Source: Chitinophagaceae bacterium UBA4412
Lineage (GTDB): Bacteria > Bacteroidota > Bacteroidia > Chitinophagales > Chitinophagaceae
DNA: 20,376 nucleotides
Assembly: GCA_002400445.1 (NCBI GenBank)
Contig: DGQO01000180.1
Span: forward strand, 1,864 to 22,239
Direction: 5' to 3'
Notes under the pieces: model-generated
What the model was told of the DNA's origin: nothing
Database searches by the model: none
The model's input: only the letters and a program-made list of their open reading frames with translations
Position numbers and translations under genes: made by a program
Shown here: one piece after another, positions 1 through 8,007 of the stretch
Layout of the letters: the number at the start of each line of letters is the position of its first letter
Numbering within the stretch: the first letter of the stretch is position 1

Positions 1-1553
1 ATATTGGCCAGCGGACCTTCCCCATCCGGACCAGGACTATAGCTGTCTACATGCGGCAATTCCAGCGGTAGCTCTGCTGCATCTAAAGGAATGGCAATAC
101 CATCGCTCCAAACAATAGGAAAAGGCTCGCCCCAATAACGCTGCCGGCTAAAACCTGCATCCCGCATCCGGTAATTCACTTTGCGCTTACCTATGGCCAT
201 TTCTTCAATCCTGGATGTGGCTACGCCAATGGCATCTTTCATCAATAAACCATCTAAAAATCCTGACTGCTGCAGCACGGCATCTTTGGTAGGATTTGCT
301 TCCTGCCCATTATAATGCTCCCCAATAATATTGCTAATGGAAATATCGAAATGCCTGGCAAATAAAAAGTCCCGCTGATCTCCACAAGGCACGGCCATGA
401 TAGCGCCGGTACCATAGCCTGCAAGCACATACTCTGCAATCCAGATCGGAATTTCTTTACCGCTAAATGGGTTTATGGCATATGCGCCGGTAAAGCAACC
501 CGTAATTTGTTTTACTTCTGCCTGGCGCTCCCTGTCGCTACGGCTCCTCACATAATCCAGGTATTGTTGCACAGCAGCGGATTGACCGGCTGAAGTCATT
601 TCTTTTACGGTGTCCAGTTCGGGCGCCAGCACAAGGAAATCTACGCCAAACATGGTGTCTGGTCTTGTGGTATATACCGTAATATTTTTCACGGCTTGCT
701 GCTCACTCTTCACTTCAAATACTATTTCAGCGCCTTCACTGCGACCTATCCAGTTGCGCTGCATTTCCTTCATACTATCGCTAAACTGTACTTTATCTAA
801 ACCCTGCAGCAGCCTGTCTGCATAAGCAGTAATGCGCAAATACCATTGCCGCATTTTTCTTTTTTCTACATGGTGGCCACCCCGCTCACTCACCCCATTC
901 ACCACTTCGTCATTAGCCAGCACCGTACCCAGGGCTTCGCACCAGTTCACTTCACCATAAGCACAATAAGCCAGGCGATGCTGCATTAAAATATCTTCCT
1001 TTTCTTTTTCGTTAAATGCATTCCATTCTTTATCAGAAAAACCCGGACCGCCTTCTTTTTCAAATGTTGAAATGAGTTCTTGTATCGGCCTGGCCTTTTG
1101 CACAGCCACATCATAATATGCATTGAACAACTGTAAAAAAATCCACTGTGTCCATTTGTAATACTTTGGATCGCTCGTGCGCACTTCCCGGCTCCAATCG
1201 TAGCAAAAGCCAATTTTATCCAACTGCGCCTTAAACGTGTTGATATTTTTTGCCGTAGTATCTGCCGGGTGCTGTCCTGTTTCGAGAGCATACTGTTCGG
1301 CCGGCAGGCCAAAACTATCAAAGCCCATTGGGTGCAATACATTAAAACCTTTCAACCTTTTATACCGGCTAAAAATATCACTGGCAATATAACCAAGTGG
1401 ATGTCCCACATGCAAGCCCGCACCACTCGGATAAGGAAACATATCGAGTACATAATATTTCGGTTTTCCTGTGTCATTTTTTACCTGGTAAGCATTATCT
1501 GCCCTCCATTGATCCTGCCATTTTTTTTCCAGCGATCTAAAGTTATATTCCAT
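1..1553 (-). CDS. leuS: Leucyl-tRNA synthetase, N-terminal part (runs off left edge)
   Basis: Charges tRNA-Leu with leucine in the cytoplasm (class I aminoacyl-tRNA synthetase). I translated the minus strand from the ATG at 1553-1551; the frame stays open to the left edge, giving about 517 of an expected 900-odd residues. Residues 39-54 hold [16 protein letters not shown], the class I HIGH motif in its HVGH form. The CP1 editing domain follows, with TTRPDTMFG near the middle and [16 protein letters not shown], which keeps the conserved editing Asp/Arg/Asp but has Gly where the E. coli enzyme has His (GHDQRD). The stretch [18 protein letters not shown] lacks the cysteines of the E. coli ZN-1 knuckle. 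The KMSKS motif and anticodon-binding domain lie outside the window. An in-frame stop just upstream of the ATG and an A-rich leader support the start. Transcribed divergently from ftsX. Confidence 0.96.
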   Translation of the reverse strand, partial: MEYNFRSLEKKWQDQWRADNAYQVKNDTGKPKYYVLDMFPYPSGAGLHVGHPLGYIASDIFSRYKRLKGFNVLHPMGFDSFGLPAEQYALETGQHPADTTAKNINTFKAQLDKIGFCYDWSREVRTSDPKYYKWTQWIFLQLFNAYYDVAVQKARPIQELISTFEKEGGPGFSDKEWNAFNEKEKEDILMQHRLAYCAYGEVNWCEALGTVLANDEVVNGVSERGGHHVEKRKMRQWYLRITAYADRLLQGLDKVQFSDSMKEMQRNWIGRSEGAEIVFEVKSEQQAVKNITVYTTRPDTMFGVDFLVLAPELDTVKEMTSAGQSAAVQQYLDYVRSRSDRERQAEVKQITGCFTGAYAINPFSGKEIPIWIAEYVLAGYGTGAIMAVPCGDQRDFLFARHFDISISNIIGEHYNGQEANPTKDAVLQQSGFLDGLLMKDAIGVATSRIEEMAIGKRKVNYRMRDAGFSRQRYWGEPFPIVWSDGIAIPLDAAELPLELPHVDSYSPGPDGEGPLAN

Positions 1554-1696
1554 ATTCTTTTTTTTATGAGCCCGGCTGCAGTGCTTTATGCAGCTTCACA
1601 GGCGTCGCACTCTTGTACATCAGTAATTTACCCCTACAAAAATTCGTGCATCCTATTTTAACAAATCAATAAGTGCAAATGCCGAAGCATTAAAAA

Positions 1697-1767
1697 TATA
1701 TTTGACGCACAGGCGTTTTTGCGAGGTGGGCAAATTTAAAGCAAAGCATCTAAAAACCTTATTTTTG
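1697..1767 (+). promoter_or_regulatory. Candidate promoter region upstream of ftsX
   Basis: The 270-base gap between leuS and ftsX (1554-1823) holds two exact matches on the plus strand to the Bacteroidetes -7 element TAnnTTTG: TATATTTG at 1697-1704 and TATTTTTG at 1760-1767. The second would start a transcript about 50 bases before the ftsX ATG. Neither has a clear TTTG at the -33 position. On the minus strand TAAATTTG at 1738-1731 could serve leuS with a long leader. A-rich sequence (AAACAAAAGA) precedes the ATG instead of a Shine-Dalgarno site. I see no small gene in this gap. Confidence 0.45.
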
Positions 1768-1823
1768 CCAGCTTACAACAGAAACCAAACCCTGAAACCC
1801 TAATCGATTAAAACAAAAGAGCT

Positions 1824-2702
1824 ATGAGTCAACTGGGAAAAGCTTCAGCCAAAAGAGGAAAACCAACCTATGCTTATGCCATTATCGGCGTAGCACTTGT
1901 TCTTTTCTTATTTGGTATTGTAGGCTGGTTTTTTCTTAATCTTCGTAAAACAGGAGATTATTTTAAAGAGAGTATTCAAGTACATGCTTTTCTTTCTCCC
2001 ACAGCTTCTAAAAAGCAGGTAGATAGCCTTACTAACTATATATCGGGTATTCCTTACGCTAATCGAGTGGTGTATGTAACAAAGGAAATGGCCATTGCAC
2101 AGTACAATGCAGAGAATGACAGTTCCTGGAAAAAAATTATTGATGCTAATCCCCTGCCCGAGAGCATTGACTTTTATGTGAAAGCAGATCATGTGGAGCC
2201 AGATAGTCTTTTAAATCTTTCTACGGAATTACAAACGGCATATCCAGGCGTAATAGCTGATTTTGATTTTCCTACGGAAGCCGTGGCAAAAGTGAGCAGT
2301 TTTGTGCGCACCACCGCTATTGTATTCTTGATCGTGGCCGTTTTACTTACGGTGCTTGTCGTATTTTCTATTGACAATACCATCAGGCTGGCCATGTATA
2401 GCAATCGCTTTCTCATTAAAACAATGCAGATGGTGGGCGCCACGAGGGGCTTTATCACCAAGCCCATTACACAACGGGCAGTTATTAATGGGCTTATCTC
2501 CTCCGGTATTGCTATAGCGGCTGTATGGGTGGGTGTGGCCCTGCTGGAAAAATTTATACCCGGCTTTCAGAGCCTGCATGATACACAAGGACTGATGTTC
2601 CTCTTCCTTGTTATCGTTGCACTGGGCGTGCTTATTTCGCTATTTAGCACGCATAGGGCTGTAATCAAATACCTGCGCATGAAACTGGATGATTTGTATT
2701 AA
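1824..2702 (+). CDS. ftsX: Cell division protein FtsX
   Basis: Membrane component of the FtsEX complex, which couples an ATPase (FtsE, not in this window) to activation of peptidoglycan hydrolases at the division site. The 292-residue protein has the family layout: a cytoplasmic N-terminus, a first membrane segment at about 18-40, an extracytoplasmic domain at about 41-160 containing NPLPES (109-114), then membrane segments at about 163-185, 217-240 and 257-275. The loop after the second segment reads IRLAMYSNRFLIKTMQMVGA (187-206), the typical conserved FtsX cytoplasmic loop. The ATG at 1824 follows an A-rich leader. The DUF3098 gene and uppP follow on the same strand, an order I know from other Bacteroidetes. 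Identity is confident; the partner hydrolase cannot be told from the sequence. Confidence 0.93.
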   Translation: MSQLGKASAKRGKPTYAYAIIGVALVLFLFGIVGWFFLNLRKTGDYFKESIQVHAFLSPTASKKQVDSLTNYISGIPYANRVVYVTKEMAIAQYNAENDSSWKKIIDANPLPESIDFYVKADHVEPDSLLNLSTELQTAYPGVIADFDFPTEAVAKVSSFVRTTAIVFLIVAVLLTVLVVFSIDNTIRLAMYSNRFLIKTMQMVGATRGFITKPITQRAVINGLISSGIAIAAVWVGVALLEKFIPGFQSLHDTQGLMFLFLVIVALGVLISLFSTHRAVIKYLRMKLDDLY

Positions 2703-2759
2703 GTTTCATGGCCACATTTGAATATTTGAATTTATCTTGCAAGCTTCAATTGAAACAAA

Positions 2760-3011
2760 ATGTCAAAAAAAGAGAAAAAAGAAATCGTTATTAATACCGC
2801 CTTGTTTAGCAAAGAAAATTATATGTGGATGCTTGGCGGACTGGTTGTACTGGCGCTAGGGTTCTTCCTTATGGTGGGAGGAAAAAGCGCTGATCCAAAC
2901 GTTTTTAATGATAAAGAAGTGTACAGCTTCACCAGGATCACGCTGGCACCCATCCTCATTATCGCCGGGTTCGTGATCGAAATTGTAGCCATCATGAAAA
3001 AACCAAAGTAG
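2760..3011 (+). CDS. Small DUF3098 family membrane protein
   Basis: An 83-residue protein with a lysine-rich start (SKKEKKE) and two membrane segments at about 22-40 and 61-78, joined by a short loop (GGKSADPNVFNDKEV). This matches the DUF3098 family of small Bacteroidetes proteins, for which I know no function. It lies 57 bases after ftsX, and the family is usually found between ftsX and uppP, so a role in the cell envelope or division is an inference from context only. A short -7-like TATCTTG at 2733-2739 lies upstream but has poor spacing to any TTTG. A strong terminator follows 24 bases after the stop. Confidence 0.85.
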   Translation: MSKKEKKEIVINTALFSKENYMWMLGGLVVLALGFFLMVGGKSADPNVFNDKEVYSFTRITLAPILIIAGFVIEIVAIMKKPK

Positions 3012-3035
3012 ACGATTCAATATTTTAATAATTTT

Positions 3036-3064
3036 TGCGCTGTATCTTTCAGCGCATTTTTTTT
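3036..3064 (+). terminator. Rho-independent terminator after the DUF3098 gene
   Basis: A perfect 7-bp stem (TGCGCTG at 3036-3042 with CAGCGCA at 3050-3056), a 7-base loop and then eight T (3057-3064). It lies between the DUF3098 stop and the uppP ATG and probably ends the ftsX transcript, at least in part. Confidence 0.85.
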
Positions 3065-3091
3065 AACCGTTTTTCAAAAATATTTCCCTGC

Positions 3092-3886
3092 ATGACTACA
3101 GTACAATCTATCATTATTGCTATCGTAGAGGGCATTACAGAATTCATCCCTATTTCATCAACCGGGCACATGATTATTGCCTCAAAGTTGTTGCATGTAG
3201 TAGATGACGATTTCACTAAAGTTTTCACGGTTGCCATTCAGCTCGGAGCCATCCTTGCAGTGGTAGCACTCTACTGGCGAAAGTTCTTCGATTTTAAAAA
3301 CTACCAGTTTTACCTGAAGTTATTCGTAGGTGTATTACCAGCACTCGTACTTGGTTTCCTGCTATCTGACCGTATAGATGAAATGCTTGAAAGCACACTC
3401 ACTGTTGCGCTGGCTTTGCTGGGTGGAGGTATTATATTATTGTTTGTAGACCAGTTTTTTATTCATCCCACCATCAGTTCAGAAAAACAAATCACCCTCA
3501 AACAATCTTTCTTCATTGGCCTATGGCAATGCCTTGCGCTTATACCAGGCATGAGCCGCAGTGCGGCCTCTATTATTGGAGGTATGCAGCAAAAGCTTAC
3601 CCGGAGCCTGGCCGCAGAATTCTCCTTTTTCTTGGCAGTACCCACCATGCTCGCAGCCACCGGATATAAACTTTTGAAGCATGTGAAAGAGTATGGTGGC
3701 TTCACCACAGACGAAACAAAACTGCTTTTAATAGGAAATGTTGTAGCCTTTATCGTGGCATTGTTAGCTATCCGCTTTTTCATCAATTTCTTAAAAAAGT
3801 ATGGGTTCCGGGTTTGGGGCATTTACAGGATTATCATTGGCGCTATCCTTATTATCTTGCTACAAACTGGCTACCTAAAAGCTTAA
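3092..3886 (+). CDS. uppP: Undecaprenyl-diphosphatase (BacA/UppP)
   Basis: Integral membrane phosphatase that converts undecaprenyl pyrophosphate to undecaprenyl phosphate, recycling the lipid carrier for peptidoglycan and surface glycans; it confers bacitracin tolerance. The protein has 264 residues from the ATG at 3092. The first signature [14 protein letters not shown] is at 13-26 and the second PGMSRSA at 152-158 (Arg156), followed by [16 protein letters not shown]; these carry the catalytic Glu, His and Arg of the family. About eight hydrophobic segments are visible. An in-frame TTG at 3035 would add 19 residues, but that stretch is the terminator hairpin and the added residues look unlike the family, so the ATG is preferred. 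Only 27 bases separate the terminator from the ATG, so expression may depend on read-through or on a promoter overlapping the hairpin. Confidence 0.95.
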   Translation: MTTVQSIIIAIVEGITEFIPISSTGHMIIASKLLHVVDDDFTKVFTVAIQLGAILAVVALYWRKFFDFKNYQFYLKLFVGVLPALVLGFLLSDRIDEMLESTLTVALALLGGGIILLFVDQFFIHPTISSEKQITLKQSFFIGLWQCLALIPGMSRSAASIIGGMQQKLTRSLAAEFSFFLAVPTMLAATGYKLLKHVKEYGGFTTDETKLLLIGNVVAFIVALLAIRFFINFLKKYGFRVWGIYRIIIGAILIILLQTGYLKA

Positions 3887-3931
3887 GGGCTGCCCAATTA
3901 ATAGTATATTTCCCTTTCATTAAATTGAACT

Positions 3932-5371
3932 ATGCACACTGCTTCTAAAAAAGTAATTAACGGGTGGGCCATGTACGATTGGGCTAATTCTGTTTATAAC
4001 CTCGTAATTACCACTACCTTTTTTCCCATCTATTTTGCAAGTATAGCCAGGGATGATAAACATGCAGATACGGTTACTTTTCTCGGAAGAAAGTTTGTAA
4101 ACTCCTCCTTGTATGATTACTGTCTTGCTTTTGCTTACCTGCTTATTGCACTATCCTATCCCATTCTCACTTCCATTGCAGATACCCGTGGCAATAAAAA
4201 AAACTTTATGCGCTTTTTCTGCTACATGGGCAGTATCGGTTGTATGTCTATGTTCTTTTTTACAGATGTAACTATGCTCGGCCTGGGTATTGTGGCGTTT
4301 ATGCTGGCAGCTATGGGCTTTGTGGGTAGTCTTGTTTTTTACAATGCCTACCTGCCAGAAATAGCTGCACCGCAAGACCAGGATCGCATCAGCGCCCGTG
4401 GATTTTCTTTTGGATATGTAGGTAGTGTAATCATGCAACTTATTGGCTTTGCTCTCGTGCTCACGCTGGCAGATCCAGGTATGGCCACCCGCATCACCTT
4501 TTTACTGGTGGGGATATGGTGGATGGGCTTTGCGCAAATTACTTTTGCCCGGCTACCCGATGCTGCCATAAAAAGCAAAAGCAAAAAAGGAAATATTTTC
4601 AGGGATGGCTTTATAGAAGTAAAAAAAGTATTTCATGAAGTAACTCATCAACCGGTTTTGAAAAGATTTTTACGGGCTTTCTTCTGTTACAGCATGGGAG
4701 TACAAACTGTTATGCTTGCCGCCACATTATTTGGCAGTAAGTTACTGGCCCTGGAGGATACAAAATTAATTCTCACCGTTGTGGTGATACAGCTAGTGGC
4801 CATTCCGGGTGCTATACTCATGAGCCGCCTCTCCCAGCGCTTTGGTAATCTTAAGGTACTCATGGGCGTAGTAGGCTTTTGGATCCTCATCTGTATAGCT
4901 GCATTTGCCACGGCAAACCGGGCAGAACCACTGCAGTCTGCTCATCAGGCCATCAAGAAATTAGAAATAAGTCAGGAACTCAGCACAGAAAAAGGATTAG
5001 CACCTCAGCCTTCCATCACAGCAGAAATTACTCAACTTAAAGCTGCGCTGGCCCCAAAACAAGCACCTATTGAGTATAGTTTCTATGGCATTGCCATTGC
5101 CGTAGGTTTGGTTATGGGTGGTATTCAATCACTCAGCCGATCTACCTTTAGTAAGCTGATGCCTGAAACAAAAGATACCGCTTCTTATTTCACTTATTAC
5201 GATCTGTCAGAAAAGCTGGCCATTGTAATTGGCATGTTTACCTTTGGCTACATTGGAGAGCTGATGAGCATGAAATACTCGGTGCTTTTCCTGATTGTGT
5301 TTTTTGCACTTGGCCTGATGTTTCTCTTTTTTGCTGCGCAAAAGCAGCGTGCTTTAAAAATGAACTTCTAA
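3932..5371 (+). CDS. MFS transporter, UMF1 / Atg22-like family
   Basis: A 479-residue polytopic membrane protein of the major facilitator superfamily. The start GWAMYDWANSVYNLVITTTF (11-30) and GGIQSLSRSTFSKLMPE (396-412) are signatures of the UMF1 family, related to the yeast vacuolar effluxer Atg22. Around eleven or twelve hydrophobic segments can be seen. A hydrophilic insert of about 50 residues (330-380), rich in Ala, Gln, Glu and Lys, interrupts the second half before the segment EYSFYGIAIAVGLVMGGI. The substrate cannot be told from the sequence; Atg22 exports amino acids, but this does not transfer safely to bacterial members. The gene starts 45 bases after uppP, with TATATTTC (3905-3912), close to the -7 consensus, in the gap. 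It ends 2 bases before the next gene, so the two are probably co-transcribed. Confidence 0.88.
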   Translation: MHTASKKVINGWAMYDWANSVYNLVITTTFFPIYFASIARDDKHADTVTFLGRKFVNSSLYDYCLAFAYLLIALSYPILTSIADTRGNKKNFMRFFCYMGSIGCMSMFFFTDVTMLGLGIVAFMLAAMGFVGSLVFYNAYLPEIAAPQDQDRISARGFSFGYVGSVIMQLIGFALVLTLADPGMATRITFLLVGIWWMGFAQITFARLPDAAIKSKSKKGNIFRDGFIEVKKVFHEVTHQPVLKRFLRAFFCYSMGVQTVMLAATLFGSKLLALEDTKLILTVVVIQLVAIPGAILMSRLSQRFGNLKVLMGVVGFWILICIAAFATANRAEPLQSAHQAIKKLEISQELSTEKGLAPQPSITAEITQLKAALAPKQAPIEYSFYGIAIAVGLVMGGIQSLSRSTFSKLMPETKDTASYFTYYDLSEKLAIVIGMFTFGYIGELMSMKYSVLFLIVFFALGLMFLFFAAQKQRALKMNF

Positions 5372-5373
5372 TC

Positions 5374-6210
5374 ATGAAACTTTATACCATTAATACCGGC
5401 TATTTTAAATTAGATGGCGGTGCTATGTTTGGCGTAGTGCCTAAAAGTATCTGGAATAAAATTAATCCGGCTGATGAGAATAATATGTGTAGCTGGGCGC
5501 TCCGCTGTTTACTTATAGAAGATGGAAACCGCCTTATACTTGTAGACAATGGTATGGGTGAAAAGCAGGATGCAAAGTTTTTTTCGCATTATTACCTTCA
5601 TGGAGATGATACGCTGGAGAAGTCTCTGGCGGCACATGGCTTTACTAAAGATGATATTACAGATGTGGTGCTTACCCACCTTCACTTTGATCATTGCGGG
5701 GGAAGTATCGTAAAGCAGGGAGATCAACTTTTCCCTGCCTTTAAAAACGCCAGCTACTGGAGCAACGCACGCCATTGGAAATGGGCCATAGAGCCAAACG
5801 CAAGAGAAAAAGCATCTTTCTTGAAAGAAAATATTTTGCCCATTGCACAAAGCGGTCAACTGAAATTTATTGAAGAACACCGGGAGGCATTTCCTCCTGG
5901 GATTATGATCAGGCAGGTATTTGGGCATACGGATGCAATGATGCTGCCCCAGCTTAAATACAAAGACAAAACGATTGTATTTATGGCAGATCTACTTCCT
6001 TCGGCCGGCCATATTCCCCTGCCATATGTGATGGCGTATGATATGTTCCCCCTTACCACGCTCAATGAAAAAACAAATTTTCTCAACGAAGCGCTTGAAA
6101 ATAATTATACTTTATTTTTTGAGCATGACCCGCAAATAGAATGTTGCAGCCTCAAAATGACAGAGAGAGGTATAAGGCCGGATGAGGTCTTTAAACTCAG
6201 CGAGATTTAA
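5374..6210 (+). CDS. Metallo-beta-lactamase fold hydrolase
   Basis: A 278-residue cytoplasmic metallohydrolase of the lactonase-like branch of the metallo-beta-lactamase superfamily. The metal-binding residues are all present: THLHFDHCGG gives His102, His104, Asp106 and His107; FGHTDAM gives His185; FMADLLPS gives Asp206; and FFEHDP gives His251. The set is complete for a two-metal site. The N-terminal part resembles Bacteroidetes proteins annotated only as MBL-fold hydrolases. Quorum-quenching lactonases such as AttM/AiiA share this layout, but the substrate is not shown by the sequence. No signal peptide. Its ATG is 2 bases after the transporter stop, implying an operon and possibly a shared substrate. 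Its stop TAA directly abuts the stop of the convergent DUF3108 gene. Confidence 0.88.
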   Translation: MKLYTINTGYFKLDGGAMFGVVPKSIWNKINPADENNMCSWALRCLLIEDGNRLILVDNGMGEKQDAKFFSHYYLHGDDTLEKSLAAHGFTKDDITDVVLTHLHFDHCGGSIVKQGDQLFPAFKNASYWSNARHWKWAIEPNAREKASFLKENILPIAQSGQLKFIEEHREAFPPGIMIRQVFGHTDAMMLPQLKYKDKTIVFMADLLPSAGHIPLPYVMAYDMFPLTTLNEKTNFLNEALENNYTLFFEHDPQIECCSLKMTERGIRPDEVFKLSEI

Positions 6211-7017
6211 TTACCGTAATCCCACGAGCGACTTCAAAGGATAGCGAAGATTTTTATAACTCATCATATCCACTTTAATGCTTCCTACACTAATGGGGCT
6301 CTCCACCCTGAGTAGCAAGCGGTTTGCGTCGTCAGTAACCCAGGCGGTCATCTTCTCCCCTCCTTCGAACATGGTGCCTTTCACGAGTAATGGTTTGAAT
6401 TTGATTGCATTGAACTTGCCATATTTCGTCTTCACTTTTTCCTTACCCATGTACCTGATGTAGAGGTGATAGATTTCATCATCCAGGTACATATCAAAAG
6501 GAATTTTATCGCCGGGCTTGTAGTTTTCAAAACGAATATTTCTTGCATAGTACATAGCACTCACAACATCCTGCATACAATCTGTAATCTTAAATACACC
6601 ATTCGTACTTACTGCCGTATTCGATGTCTGGTTAAAGGTTACATTATTATAAATTTTATGACCGCCTTCATTCACGTTTCTCATAAACTTCATGGGCAGT
6701 AAAGTGGCTGTATCCACATAACTTTCGTAGCGATCTCTTACTTTAAAGAAGTTATCAAAAAAAGGATATGATTTGCCTTCGCCTACAAAGTGATAAGCAG
6801 GGCGCCCGTTGTAGCGTTCCAATGTTGTTGTGAAAGTGGCTTCGCCGGCTGCAATGTAAGCTCCCAAGGTATAATAGACGGTCATGTTAACAACTTCACC
6901 TGCTTTAAAAGCGGTATTTTTTATACCGCAAAAATCATTCGCAGGCGCTGGCGCCAGCGTAAAAGCACTGATCAGAAAAAATGATATGGGTAAAAAGGGG
7001 TGTAGGATTTTATTCAT
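6211..7017 (-). CDS. Exported DUF3108 domain protein
   Basis: A 268-residue protein with an N-terminal signal peptide (about 1-26: Lys, hydrophobic core ISFFLISAFTLA, then APA before NDFC), so it is exported to the periplasm or outer membrane. The mature part is beta-rich with the features of DUF3108: FKAGEVVNMTVYYTLG near the start, then GEATFTTT, a central region on conversion to YNNVTFNQ, and VTDDANRLLLRVESPISVGS near the end. No catalytic motif is visible and the family has no function known to me. The start overlaps the end of the upstream flippase-like gene by 8 bases (ATGAATAA), so translation is likely coupled and the two products may act together at the envelope. It converges on the MBL gene with no base between the two stop codons. 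Confidence 0.85.
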   Translation of the reverse strand: MNKILHPFLPISFFLISAFTLAPAPANDFCGIKNTAFKAGEVVNMTVYYTLGAYIAAGEATFTTTLERYNGRPAYHFVGEGKSYPFFDNFFKVRDRYESYVDTATLLPMKFMRNVNEGGHKIYNNVTFNQTSNTAVSTNGVFKITDCMQDVVSAMYYARNIRFENYKPGDKIPFDMYLDDEIYHLYIRYMGKEKVKTKYGKFNAIKFKPLLVKGTMFEGGEKMTAWVTDDANRLLLRVESPISVGSIKVDMMSYKNLRYPLKSLVGLR

Positions 7018-7993
7018 CTTCCTTTGCTATTTTAATTCCAAGAATCAAGATACTGCCGATTATGGCCGGCAATACCAGGTTAATCATCCAGATACCAAAT
7101 GCGGCCGCCTGCACTCCTACAATATTCGGGCTAAATAGTTTGAAAATTTCCACCGTGGCTGTAGCCCGAAGTGGCAATTCCGTAAACCCAATCGTGGGGG
7201 CCAGGGCCATCACTAAGTAAAAACAAGACAGAAGCCAAAAGCTTAATGCTGCACCCACCTGCACATCGAGCAAATGAAGCAACAGCATGTATTGCAATAT
7301 AAATGACAAGTACCTGATTAGGGATAAGGAGAGGATTCTTAACAATAGTTTACCTCCAAAAGCATCCAATAAACGCACATATTTTAACGGCTTATTCAGA
7401 TAGGGAACCTGCTCCATCAAATGGATTAGCCAGCCAATACGAAAATAAAAAACGATTAAAAAAACGCTGATACAAACAGCCGACCACATCAACGTGTTGT
7501 ACAAAATGCCAGGCAAAAAATGAGAAATATCTCCACCGGTAATCTTTGTAAATCGAAGGAGTATCAAGCCTATTGTACCCATTACTATTGTAACAACAAG
7601 CTGGCTGATGCTTCCGAGAACATTTAGTGAAATTGCCCGGAGGCGCTTGTCTTCATCTACAAATAAGATCCGGCCACCATACTCGCCTATGCGGTTTGGT
7701 GTGAGCATGGTAATGCTGCACCCTGCCATCACAGATTTAAAAGCCCTCCATAAAGAAAAAGATTGCAGTGGTTTTAGCAGGATTTGCCATTTTTTAGCTT
7801 CTAAAAAATAGTTTACAAACATCAACAAAACCACTATCCAGAATAATGGATACTCCCAGCTATCCTTAATTTGAGACCAACGCTGTGGCAGGTCTGGCTG
7901 CCGGATGATCTGCTTGTACAAGCTGTAGCAAAGCACTATAAACAGCAGCGGCCCCAGCAGGTAGTTGATTAATATTTTGATATTTTTGCTCAG
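7010..7993 (-). CDS. Lysylphosphatidylglycerol flippase-like (UPF0104) membrane protein
   Basis: A polytopic inner-membrane protein of the UPF0104/LPG_synthase_TM family, related to the flippase half of MprF and to AglD/YbhN proteins; it lacks the aminoacyl-transferase domain. Motifs include FLEAKKWQILLKPLQ, TPNRIGEYGGRILF and the C-terminal PTIGFTELPLRATATVE. Start: the first ordinary start codon is GTG at 7936 (308 residues), but this falls inside the first membrane helix. The frame stays open upstream to a stop at 7996-7994, and the extra residues (SKNIKILINYLLGPLLFIV) complete a helix of the type seen at the N-terminus of relatives. I therefore extend the gene to the CTG at 7993, although CTG is a rare start. 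Divergent from ruvC; overlaps the DUF3108 gene by 8 bases. Function is inferred from family only. Confidence 0.82.
   Translation of the reverse strand: MSKNIKILINYLLGPLLFIVLCYSLYKQIIRQPDLPQRWSQIKDSWEYPLFWIVVLLMFVNYFLEAKKWQILLKPLQSFSLWRAFKSVMAGCSITMLTPNRIGEYGGRILFVDEDKRLRAISLNVLGSISQLVVTIVMGTIGLILLRFTKITGGDISHFLPGILYNTLMWSAVCISVFLIVFYFRIGWLIHLMEQVPYLNKPLKYVRLLDAFGGKLLLRILSLSLIRYLSFILQYMLLLHLLDVQVGAALSFWLLSCFYLVMALAPTIGFTELPLRATATVEIFKLFSPNIVGVQAAAFGIWMINLVLPAIIGSILILGIKIAKEDE
7981..7988 (+). promoter_or_regulatory. Candidate ruvC promoter -7 element
   Basis: TATTTTTG matches TAnnTTTG exactly and lies 20 bases before the GTG at 8008, giving a leader of roughly a dozen bases. The -33 element is poor: the nearest TTG (7965-7967) is only 13 bases upstream. 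The site lies inside the extended reading frame of the divergent flippase-like gene. Confidence 0.4.
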
Positions 7994-8007
7994 CTAATAA
8001 AATTTTA

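Noticed and set aside
1575..1594. Hairpin GCTGCA / TGCAGC in the leuS leader, considered as a T-box or attenuator
   Set aside because: Only 6 bp, no T-tract on the leuS strand, and no T-box sequence. Bacteroidetes are not known to me to use T-boxes for leuS.
2717..2750. TTTG...TATCTTG upstream of the DUF3098 gene as a promoter, and TTGAA/TTCAA as a hairpin
   Set aside because: Spacing of about 12 bases is too short and the hairpin is 5 bp with a long loop; ftsX co-transcription suffices.
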